This document shows, piece after piece, positions 56,011-64,000 of a DNA stretch of 64,000 nucleotides; the stretch's first letter is position 1; every line of letters starts with the position of its first letter. Source of the DNA: Brevundimonas sp. G8 (lineage in GTDB: Bacteria; Pseudomonadota; Alphaproteobacteria; Caulobacterales; Caulobacteraceae). A program made the translations under genes and the position numbers. The notes under the pieces were generated by a model. That model was not told the origin of the DNA and searched no databases. It saw nothing but the letters and a program-made list of their open reading frames with translations. Where the stretch lies: NCBI RefSeq assembly GCF_902506205.1, contig NZ_LR732816.1, positions 619,733 through 683,732 of the forward strand, in the 5' to 3' direction.

Positions 56011-56543
56011 GCCTTGGGCGCGTCCGGGGACGGATAGAAGGTGTAGCTCAGGGTGATGTCGCGCGCGCCCTTGGACTCGCGGTCCGTGGCCAGCTCCGGG
56101 GCGATGAAATACTGCATCGGGAACTGACGCGTCTCGCCGGCCGCAATCGTCTGGTCGGTGAAGCAGAAGCATTGCAGCTTCAGGAAATACTGCCCCGTCT
56201 GTTCCGGCGAGACATTATAGCTGGCCCGCACGAACAGCGGCTTGTCCGAGGTGTTGGTCACGTCGAAATAGGCTAGGCCCGTCTCGCCGATCCGCACGCG
56301 CTGCGTCGACTGTTCGGCCTTGAAGGTCATGGGCAGGCCGCGGACATTGGTGTCGAACCGCACCAGCACCGTCTCTTCCAGCACCGTGTCCGAGGCTTTG
56401 TCCGCCTTCATGGTCGTGCCGCCGAAGCCGGTGACCTGGCAGAACATCCGGTACAGCGGCACCGCCGCGAACGCCGCCCCCGTCATCCCCATCACGCCCA
56501 GCACGCAGGCGATGGCGATCAGATTCTTGCGGCCCGCGTTCAT
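56007..56543 (-). CDS. ctaG: cytochrome c oxidase assembly protein CtaG (Cox11 type)
   Basis: A 178-residue copper chaperone delivering Cu to the CuB site of subunit I. It has one N-terminal membrane helix (LIAIACVLGVMGMTGAAFAAV) and a periplasmic domain with VPLYRMFCQVTGFGGT and LQCFCFTDQTI, the copper-binding Cys pair. Start ATG overlaps the small CoxF-like gene (ATGA); stop overlaps NUDIX (GTGA). Confidence 0.96.
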   Translation of the reverse strand: MNAGRKNLIAIACVLGVMGMTGAAFAAVPLYRMFCQVTGFGGTTMKADKASDTVLEETVLVRFDTNVRGLPMTFKAEQSTQRVRIGETGLAYFDVTNTSDKPLFVRASYNVSPEQTGQYFLKLQCFCFTDQTIAAGETRQFPMQYFIAPELATDRESKGARDITLSYTFYPSPDAPKA

Positions 56544-56713
56544 TTCGGCGCGGTCCCCGTCGCCGCCTCCAGCAGCGCCCGCTCGGTCGCCTGGTTCTGT
56601 TGCAGCCGCAGGACGGTGGTGGTGAAGATCAGCACGATGAAGGCGACCAGCGCCGTCGCGATCCAGACGTTGCGACGCTTGCGCGCGCGAAGTTCCTCAG
56701 GCGTCAGACGCAT
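56540..56713 (-). CDS. small single-helix CoxF-like protein
   Basis: A 57-residue peptide: LTPEELRARKRRNVWIATAL, a membrane helix (WIATALVAFIVLIFTTTVL) and a polar tail. It is in the position of the short oxidase-assembly protein of alphaproteobacterial cta operons, between ctaB and ctaG. The ATG at 56713 is four bases after the CtaB stop. Confidence 0.85.
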   Translation of the reverse strand: MRLTPEELRARKRRNVWIATALVAFIVLIFTTTVLRLQQNQATERALLEAATGTAPK

Positions 56714-56717
56714 GGTT

Positions 56718-57698
56718 TTACGCTCCCAGACCGGACAAGGCCTCGACCAGAAGGGCCGAGAACAGGGCCATCAGATAGAGGATGGAAAAGGCGAACAGGT
56801 CACGCGCCGGTTTGGCCTGGGCGCGCACATCATACAATGCGGCCTCGCGCCCCACGGCCTCGGCCTTGTCCGGCTCGTCGCCCGCGCGCGAACGGTACAG
56901 GCGCAGCGCCAGACCGAGGAAGCCCAGGCCGCCCGCGACCGACACCACCAGATAGATCAGGCCGCCCAGGCCCACGAAGGCCGGAGCGATGGCGACCGGC
57001 ACGAAGACCAGGGTGTAGAGCAGGATCTGCAACCGCGTGGATTTTGCGCCCTTCGCCACCGGCATCATCGGAATGCCCGCCTTGGCGTAGTCGCCGGCCG
57101 AATACAGCGCCAGCGCCCAGCTGTGCGGCGGGGTCCACAGGAAGATGATGGCGAACAAGAGCCAGGCCTGCCACGGCGCATGGCCCGTCGCCGCCGCCCA
57201 GCCGATCACGGGCGGAAAGGCGCCCGCCGCCCCGCCGATGACGATGTTCTGCGGCGTCCTGCGCTTCAGCAGCAGGGTGTAGAAGCCGGCGTAATAGACA
57301 ATGGTCATGGCCAGCAGACCCGCCGCCAACCAGTTCGCATTCATCCCCAGCAGCATGACCGAGAACAGGCTCAGGATCACGCCGAACGCCATGGCGTCGT
57401 TCTTCTTGACGCGCCCCGCCGCCACCGGCCGGCCGCGCGTGCGCCGCATCAGGGCGTCGGTCTCGCCTTCCAGCGCCATGTTCAGGGCGCCGGCCGCGCC
57501 GGCCCCCACGGCGATGCACAGCACGGCGATGGCCGCCACCAGCGGATTGATCGACCCCGGCGCCACCACCAGGCCGGTCGCGGCGGTGAACACCACCAGC
57601 GACATCACACGTGGCTTCAACAGCTGGAAGAAGTCCTCCGGCTGGGCGGTCGAGATGGCGGGTTGTGTTTGAACGTCAGTCATCTGTGCGCGCCGCAT
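56718..57698 (-). CDS. ctaB: protoheme IX farnesyltransferase (heme O synthase)
   Basis: A 326-residue, seven-to-nine-helix prenyltransferase that makes heme O, precursor of heme A. Motif NMALEGETDALMRRTRGRPV has the Asp-rich Mg-diphosphate site; later RTPQNIVIGGAAGAFPPVIG and LWTPPHSWALALYSAGDY. Start at 57698 or 57683 (MTDVQ). Upstream terminator suggests its own promoter or read-through from ctaD. Confidence 0.96.
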   Translation of the reverse strand: MRRAQMTDVQTQPAISTAQPEDFFQLLKPRVMSLVVFTAATGLVVAPGSINPLVAAIAVLCIAVGAGAAGALNMALEGETDALMRRTRGRPVAAGRVKKNDAMAFGVILSLFSVMLLGMNANWLAAGLLAMTIVYYAGFYTLLLKRRTPQNIVIGGAAGAFPPVIGWAAATGHAPWQAWLLFAIIFLWTPPHSWALALYSAGDYAKAGIPMMPVAKGAKSTRLQILLYTLVFVPVAIAPAFVGLGGLIYLVVSVAGGLGFLGLALRLYRSRAGDEPDKAEAVGREAALYDVRAQAKPARDLFAFSILYLMALFSALLVEALSGLGA

Positions 57699-57717
57699 AG
57701 CACACCCAAAAGCAGAA

Positions 57718-57746
57718 GGCCGCCCCTTCCGATGGAAAGAGCGGCC
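57718..57746 (-). terminator. hairpin after ctaD
   Basis: Minus strand: GGCCGCTCTTTCC pairs with GGAAGGGGCGGCC across a three-base loop (13 positions, with wobble and one mismatch). It is followed by TTCTGCTTTT. It separates ctaCD from ctaB. Confidence 0.7.
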
Positions 57747-57773
57747 CGCTGTTTTAGATAGGCAGGAAAGGGA

Positions 57774-59474
<1,701 letters not shown>

Positions 59475-60476
59475 TTACTGGGCGGCCGGCGCGGCGGGCG
59501 CCGCGGCGGGAACGGGTTGGGCGGCAGGGGCGGTTGCGCCCGCCTCCGGGGTCGCGGCGGCTTCGCCGGCGGCGGGCGTCTCGGCGGTCGCGGCAGCGGG
59601 AGCAGCGGCGGCCGGCGCGGGTTCGGCGACCTTAGGGGTCATCGATCCGCCCTTGGAGGCGATCCACTGTTCGAACTGGGCCTGGGTCACGACCCGGATT
59701 TCCAGCGGCATGAAGGCGTGGTCGACGCCGCACAGTTCCGAGCACTGGCCGTAGAAGACGCCGGTGCGCTCGGCCTTGAACCAGGTGGTGTTGATCCGGC
59801 CCGGAACGGCGTCGGTCTTCAGGCCGAACGCCGGCAGGGCGACGGCGTGGATGACGTCGGAGGCGGTGATGACCAGTTGCACGGTCTTGCCGACCGGCAC
59901 GACCATCGGCTCGGTCGCGGCCAGGCGATAGGGCACGCCCTTGGCCTTGGCTTCCTCTTCCGGGAGCATGTTGGAGATGTATTCGGCGACGCCCTGGTCC
60001 GGGTACTCATAGGCCCAGTTCCACTGGTTGCCGGTCACCTTCACCGTCAGGTCCGGCGACGGCATGTCGTGATAGGCGAACAGCAGGCGGAACGAGAACA
60101 GCGAGATGAAGACCAGGATCACCACCGGCAGCACGGTCCAGACGATCTCGACCGCCGTGTTGTGGCTCCAGCGCGCGGGCGTCGGATTGGACTTCTTGTT
60201 GTAGCGGATCGCGATCCACGCCAGCAGGCCCAGCACCAGCAGGGTGATGGCCGTGATGATCGGCATCAGGATGATGTTGTGGAACCAGATGGCGTCGTGC
60301 TTCAGCGGCGCGGCGGCCGGCTGAAGATCGATGCCGCCGGGTGTCGGCTGGCCCATCAGGTCCTGCGCCCACGTCGGCGCCGCAGCGAACATCGCCAGTC
60401 CGGCGCCCAGAACGATCGAAGACGCGCCAGTCGCAGCGCCCTTCAACGTCCCCCGGGCTCGCTTGCCCATCCCCAT
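59475..60476 (-). CDS. ctaC: cytochrome c oxidase subunit II
   Basis: A 333-residue subunit holding the CuA site: signal peptide ending in APTWAQ, two membrane helices (IILMPIITAITLLVLGLLAW and LPVVILVFISLFSFRLLFAY), then VTGNQWNWAYEYPD and YGQCSELCGVDHAFMPLEIR with the CuA Cys, His and Met ligands. The C-terminus is a long Ala/Pro-rich tail. ATG at 60476 has GGGGAAG upstream; longer starts exist but lack a ribosome site. Confidence 0.96.
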   Translation of the reverse strand: MGMGKRARGTLKGAATGASSIVLGAGLAMFAAAPTWAQDLMGQPTPGGIDLQPAAAPLKHDAIWFHNIILMPIITAITLLVLGLLAWIAIRYNKKSNPTPARWSHNTAVEIVWTVLPVVILVFISLFSFRLLFAYHDMPSPDLTVKVTGNQWNWAYEYPDQGVAEYISNMLPEEEAKAKGVPYRLAATEPMVVPVGKTVQLVITASDVIHAVALPAFGLKTDAVPGRINTTWFKAERTGVFYGQCSELCGVDHAFMPLEIRVVTQAQFEQWIASKGGSMTPKVAEPAPAAAAPAAATAETPAAGEAAATPEAGATAPAAQPVPAAAPAAPAAQ

Positions 60477-60730
60477 ATGAGACTTCCCCATAAAACCGTT
60501 TAGCAGCAGATACTTGCGAATGGCTCGCAAGAAATCACACTGGCGCGATTCCCACGCCCGGCGATCTCGGTCACCTATCGGATCGCTTTCGGCTTGCCAA
60601 GCGATCAACGCCATCGACGCCCCGAAGCCGCCCCGAACCTGCCTCGATTAAATCGCTGTCATGTTTCGCCAGCTACCTTGCGTCACAAGATACCTTGCCG
60701 TAGTCAATGGGCATCAACGGGAGAGCCGAG

Positions 60731-61075
60731 GTGCCTGAAACCATCGAGATACAGCTGAAGAAGGGAGTGCTTGGACTGTGCGTCCTGGCGCTTCTGAACC
60801 GGGCGGACAGCTACGCCTACGAGATCGCCAGCCGCCTGTCGGACGCGATCGATATGGGGGAAGGAACCATCTATCCCCTGATGCGCCGCATGCAGTCGGA
60901 CGGACAGGTGGAGACCTATCTGGTCGAATCCTCCGCCGGGCCTTCGCGCAAATACTACCGACTGACCGAAGCGGGCCGGGGGGCCCTCGCCGCCCAGACT
61001 GCCGAATGGTCCGCCTTCACCAAGGCCGTCGACGCCATCGTGGCGAACGACGCCGATCAGGGAGCCGCACAATGA
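60731..61075 (+). CDS. PadR-family transcriptional regulator
   Basis: A 114-residue winged-helix regulator: LKKGVLGLCVLALLNRADSY, GEGTIYPLMRRMQSDGQVET and RKYYRLTEAGRGALAAQTAE. GTG at 60731 has GGGAG upstream; an ATG at 60707 lacks one. First of three overlapping genes with HAAS and GIN-type proteins, an arrangement that recurs for envelope-stress modules. Confidence 0.9.
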   Translation: MPETIEIQLKKGVLGLCVLALLNRADSYAYEIASRLSDAIDMGEGTIYPLMRRMQSDGQVETYLVESSAGPSRKYYRLTEAGRGALAAQTAEWSAFTKAVDAIVANDADQGAAQ

Positions 61076-61671
61076 CGCGCGCCGAGTTCATCGATCGTCT
61101 GAAGGAAGGCCTCGTCGGCCTGCCGACCGCGACCGCCAACGACATCATCGCCGACTATCAGACCCATTTCGACGACGGCATCGCCGCCGGCCGGACCGAG
61201 GCCGAGGTCGCAACCGCCCTGGGCGATCCGATCCGCCTGGCCCGCGAGCTGAAGGCCGAGGCCGGCATCCAGCGCTGGCATCAGGAGAAGAACCCCTCCG
61301 CCGCCGCCGCCGCCGTCTTCGCGGTCCTGGGCCTGGGGGCGCTGGACATCCTGATCTTGCTGCCCCTGCTGATGGGCGTGGTCGGGACCGTGTTCGGCTT
61401 CTTCATCGCCGCCATCGCCCTGTTCATCTGCGGCGGCGTGATCATGGTCGCCGGACCCTTCGCCGGCTTCCCCGGCGGACCGTTCGCGGCGATCCTGATG
61501 GGTCTGGGCCTGATGGCCGGCTCCGTCTTCATCGGCGCCCTCTTGGCCATCTTCACCATCTGGCTGGTCAACGGCGTCGTCTGGTTCGCCCGGCTGCACT
61601 ATCGCCTGCTGAAGCCGGCGCTTGAATCCTCGCCCGTCCAATCCACCTCGACCTCGGGAGTTTCGGCATGA
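61072..61671 (+). CDS. HAAS-domain (DUF1700) membrane protein
   Basis: A 199-residue protein with an N-terminal HAAS domain (RAEFIDRLKEGLVGLP, DIIADYQTHFDDGIAAGRTE, ALGDPIRLARELKAE). Then several membrane segments follow (VFAVLGLGALDILILLPLLM; FGFFIAAIALFICGGVIMVA; FIGALLAIFTIWLVNGVVWF). ATG overlaps the PadR stop; its stop overlaps the next ATG. PadR/HAAS pairs are regulator plus membrane partner. Confidence 0.88.
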   Translation: MTRAEFIDRLKEGLVGLPTATANDIIADYQTHFDDGIAAGRTEAEVATALGDPIRLARELKAEAGIQRWHQEKNPSAAAAAVFAVLGLGALDILILLPLLMGVVGTVFGFFIAAIALFICGGVIMVAGPFAGFPGGPFAAILMGLGLMAGSVFIGALLAIFTIWLVNGVVWFARLHYRLLKPALESSPVQSTSTSGVSA

Positions 61672-62450
61672 TCCGCACATTGTTCATCATCGCCGGCGCC
61701 GCCCTGGTGCTGTGCCTGGTCACCGTCGGCGGCGCCGTCGCCATCGGCGGCCACGACCTCCAGCGTCACGGCTGGGCCTGGACCTTCAAGGACGATAACG
61801 GCGAAAGCGTCCGCTTCGAGCGGGTCAAGGGCGGCGGGACCGACGACCTCGGCCCCCTCACCACCCGCACCCTCCCCTGGACCGGCGGCGAGAGCCTGAC
61901 CGTCGATTCCAGCATCGACGCCGAATATGTCCAGGGTGACGCGAACACCGTCGTCATCACCGGGCCCAAGGGTCTGACCGACCGGGTCCGCCTGGTCGAC
62001 GGCCGGCTGGACCTGGGCGACGGCGACGAGCGGATCGTGTTCGGCTGGAGCAGCGGCAACTTCTCCGCCCGCTCAGAGCGCGACGCGCTGAAGGTCGTCA
62101 TCACAGCCCCCAAGGTGAACCGCTTCAACGCCAACGGCTCGGGCGATCTTCAGATCACCGGCTATGACCAGCCGTCGCTGGCGGTGGACATCGCCGGCTC
62201 GGCCGAGGTCACGGCCTCGGGTCGCACCGACGATCTGAAGCTGGACATCGACGGGTCGGGCGACGCCTCCCTCGGCGACCTGACGACCCGCGACGCCTCG
62301 GTGGACATCGCCGGCTCCGGCGACGCCCGCATCGCCCCGACGGGCCAGGTCAAGGTCGTCATCGCCGGTTCCGGCGACGTCGCCCTGGCCACCCGCGCCG
62401 CCAATGTGAACAGCACCGTCACCGGTTCGGGCGAGGTCTATCAGGACTGA
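61668..62450 (+). CDS. GIN-domain (DUF2807) exported protein
   Basis: A 260-residue protein with an N-terminal membrane/signal segment (LFIIAGAALVLCLVTVGGAV) and a beta-solenoid-like repeat region: NGSGDLQITGYDQPSLAVDI, AGSAEVTASGRTDDLKLDID, GSGDASLGDLTTRDASVDIA and so on (GSGD-type repeats). This is the DUF2807/GIN fold often next to PadR-HAAS genes. Likely displayed in the periplasm. Function unknown. Confidence 0.88.
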   Translation: MIRTLFIIAGAALVLCLVTVGGAVAIGGHDLQRHGWAWTFKDDNGESVRFERVKGGGTDDLGPLTTRTLPWTGGESLTVDSSIDAEYVQGDANTVVITGPKGLTDRVRLVDGRLDLGDGDERIVFGWSSGNFSARSERDALKVVITAPKVNRFNANGSGDLQITGYDQPSLAVDIAGSAEVTASGRTDDLKLDIDGSGDASLGDLTTRDASVDIAGSGDARIAPTGQVKVVIAGSGDVALATRAANVNSTVTGSGEVYQD

Positions 62451-62471
62451 ACGACACAAAGCGTCGAACCG

Positions 62472-62504
62472 AAGGGGGCTGGATCCATCCAGCCCCCTTT
62501 TTTT
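62472..62504 (+). terminator. strong terminator after the PadR-HAAS-GIN operon
   Basis: AAGGGGGCTGGAT/ATCCAGCCCCCTT stem with a tight loop, followed by seven T residues. Positioned 22 bases after the GIN gene stop. Confidence 0.9.
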
Positions 62505-62507
62505 CTT

Positions 62508-62679
62508 CCCTCTCCCATCGGGAGAGGGCTTGAGCGCCCGAGAGCGTAGCGATCGGTCTTGCGCGACCCGAAGGGCGGCGCGAAGCAGCCAAAGGGTGAG
62601 GGGTTACGCTGTGCGACCTCGTCCACCACCGTAACCCCTCATCCGGCCCTTCGGGCCACCTTCTCCCTCAGGGAGAAGG
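62508..62679. repeat. intergenic palindromic repeat cluster upstream of ubiA
   Basis: Holds CCCTCTCCC/GGGAGAGGG (62508-62528), an 11-bp inverted pair TGAGGGGTTAC (62597-62607) and GTAACCCCTCA (62631-62641), and CCTTCTCCCT/AGGGAGAAGG (62659-62679). No gene here. These resemble the 15.2 kb cluster and are typical of dispersed Caulobacterales-type intergenic repeats. Confidence 0.6.
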
Positions 62680-62728
62680 ATCGCTCACCGCCCTTCACCC
62701 CCCGCCCCATTCCCGCTAAGTCACCCGC

Positions 62729-63757
62729 ATGACTTTCGCCCCCCTTCCCGACGCCGGCGCCAACTGGGTGGATCGCCATGCGCCGGAAGGGCTTAAGCCG
62801 TGGCTGAAGCTGGGGCGGTTCGACCGGCCCATCGGCATCTGGCTGCTGCTGCTGCCCGGCTGGCAGGGGATCGCCCTGGCCCTGGCGCAGTATCGGCAAA
62901 GCCCCAGCCTCTATGACCTGTGGCTGTTCGTCGGCTTCGCCATCGGCGCCTGTCTCATGCGAGCGGCAGGCTGCGCCTTCAACGACATCGTCGACCGCGA
63001 CTTCGACGCCCAGGTCGCCCGCACCGCCCAGCGTCCCATCCCCTCGGGTCGCATCACAGTCAAACAGGCCTGGGCCTTCGTGGTGGCGTGCAGCCTGATC
63101 AGCCTGATGGTCCTGCTGACCCTGCCGACCGTCGCCATCCTGCTGGGCATCGGGTCGCTGGCCCTGGTCGCCGCCTATCCCTTCATGAAGCGGATCACCT
63201 GGTGGCCCCAGGCCTGGCTGGGCCTGACCTTCAACTGGGGCGCCCTGATGGGGTTCGCCGCCGCCCTGCCGCTGGCGGCCGCCGCGCTCCTGCTGCCCGC
63301 CGACATCGCCGGCGAGTTCCGCCCCTTCCTATGGTCCCAAGCCAGCGACAGCAGCCATGCTATCGCCCTGGCCTGGCAGGCCTATATCCCCGCCGTCCTG
63401 CTGTGGATCGGCGGCGTCTTCTGGACCCTGGGCTACGACACCATCTACGCGCTGCAGGACATCGAGGACGACGCCATGATCGGCGTCAAATCCTCGGCCC
63501 GCCGCCTGGCCTCGGCCGTGCGGCCCGGCGTGGCGATCTTCTATGTCCTGACCGTCGTCATGGCGGCCCTGACCGGCCTCGCCGCCGGCCTGGGTCCGCT
63601 GTTCTGGCTGGGCCTGATCGCCTACGCCGCCCATCTGGCGCGTCAGGTCGTCCGCCTCGACCGCAACGACGGCGCCCTGGCGCTGAAACTGTTCAAGTCC
63701 AATCGCGAGGCCGGCTTCGTCCTGCTGGCGGCCATCGCGCTCGGATCCCTGGTTTGA
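62729..63757 (+). CDS. ubiA: 4-hydroxybenzoate octaprenyltransferase
   Basis: A 342-residue prenyltransferase attaching the polyprenyl tail to 4-hydroxybenzoate in ubiquinone synthesis. Asp-rich motifs: CAFNDIVDRDFDAQVARTAQ (with RPIPSG) and TIYALQDIEDDAMIGVKSSA. About eight to nine membrane helices. ATG at 62729. Ubiquinone links it functionally to pyrD and the respiratory chain. Confidence 0.95.
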   Translation: MTFAPLPDAGANWVDRHAPEGLKPWLKLGRFDRPIGIWLLLLPGWQGIALALAQYRQSPSLYDLWLFVGFAIGACLMRAAGCAFNDIVDRDFDAQVARTAQRPIPSGRITVKQAWAFVVACSLISLMVLLTLPTVAILLGIGSLALVAAYPFMKRITWWPQAWLGLTFNWGALMGFAAALPLAAAALLLPADIAGEFRPFLWSQASDSSHAIALAWQAYIPAVLLWIGGVFWTLGYDTIYALQDIEDDAMIGVKSSARRLASAVRPGVAIFYVLTVVMAALTGLAAGLGPLFWLGLIAYAAHLARQVVRLDRNDGALALKLFKSNREAGFVLLAAIALGSLV

Positions 63758-63771
63758 TGAAGGAGCCTTTC

Positions 63772-64000
63772 ATGTCTCACGCCGCTCGCCTCCTCCTGCT
63801 GTCCGTCGCCGTCGCCGCGACCTTGGCCGCCTGCCAGCGCAAGGAGGACAAGACCCAGCCCCCGGCCAAGGCGGCGCCCGCCGCCGTTGCGCCTGCCGTT
63901 TCCAACACCCCCGTCGGCTATGACAGCAAGACCCCCTACGCCACCGTCAAACTGACCCTGCCCCAGGCGGTCAAGACCACCCCCGCCCTGCACGCCGCCC
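63772..64000 (+). CDS. lipoprotein, N-terminal part (cut by window edge)
   Basis: ATG preceded by AAGGAG. The peptide starts SHAARLLLLSVAVAATLAAC, a clear lipobox with Cys. A Lys/Pro/Ala-rich linker (KTQPPAKAAPAAVAPAV) leads into VGYDSKTPYATVKLTLPQAV. The gene runs past 64000; family cannot be told. Confidence 0.85.
   Translation, partial: MSHAARLLLLSVAVAATLAACQRKEDKTQPPAKAAPAAVAPAVSNTPVGYDSKTPYATVKLTLPQAVKTTPALHAA

Overview
The window looks like a chromosomal segment of a high-GC alphaproteobacterium of the Caulobacteraceae, most likely Brevundimonas or a close relative. This is inferred from several things: the ctaC-ctaD-ctaB-ctaG-ctaE/SURF1 order, a large TonB-dependent receptor, a DUF4908-like protein, GC-rich codon use throughout, and many short intergenic palindromes. 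No rRNA, tRNA, CRISPR array, prophage or insertion sequence was recognised. Almost all of it is packed housekeeping and envelope genes.

Layout. 1-9.6 kb: the end of an RND efflux adaptor and its permease, a divergent LysR/aldo-keto reductase pair, a TonB-dependent receptor and NhaA. 9.9-13.6 kb: an exported EreA/ChaN-like protein, SelO, and a DUF2975 membrane protein paired with a small Xre repressor behind three TATCGATA operators. 13.6-18.2 kb: two acyl-CoA dehydrogenases, a MerR regulator with a double palindromic operator, and DoxX. 18.4-24.7 kb: GumN/TraB, a small HTH/membrane pair, RsmE, glutamate-cysteine ligase and a hybrid histidine kinase. 24.7-28.9 kb: ParDE toxin-antitoxin coupled to a DUF72 gene, a zinc alcohol dehydrogenase and acetoacetyl-CoA reductase. 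28.9-38.7 kb: GloB, a methyltransferase, a SixA-like/DUF952/PyrD overlapping operon, a second hybrid kinase, a lone Vsr endonuclease, peroxiredoxin, YqgE, an outer membrane barrel and a PP2C-kinase fusion.

38.7-51.4 kb: a TetR/MFS pair, a PAS-GGDEF-EAL protein with a degenerate GGDEF motif, a GNAT acetyltransferase, a TetR divergent from a PF10118 hydrolase, a DUF1800-DUF1501 operon, SulP, CspA, an AT-rich patch and a gene-poor 0.7 kb stretch. 51.4-60.5 kb (minus strand): the aa3 cytochrome oxidase locus. It encodes subunits II, I and III, heme O synthase, CtaG, SURF1, small accessory proteins and an M16 peptidase. 60.7-64 kb: a PadR-HAAS-GIN operon, UbiA and the start of a lipoprotein gene.

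The most notable sequence-level observation is in the oxidase locus. Consecutive genes repeatedly overlap by four bases of the form NTGA, and all four NTG start codons appear (ATG, GTG, TTG and apparently CTG). The M16 peptidase seems to begin at a CTG. Other points worth a second look are the three-copy TATCGATA operator, a 13-bp-period GATGAC array before doxX, the lone vsr, the Gly/Met-rich membrane protein inside the oxidase cluster, and the AT-rich patch near 50 kb. I did not find a clearly new multi-gene defence or metabolic system.
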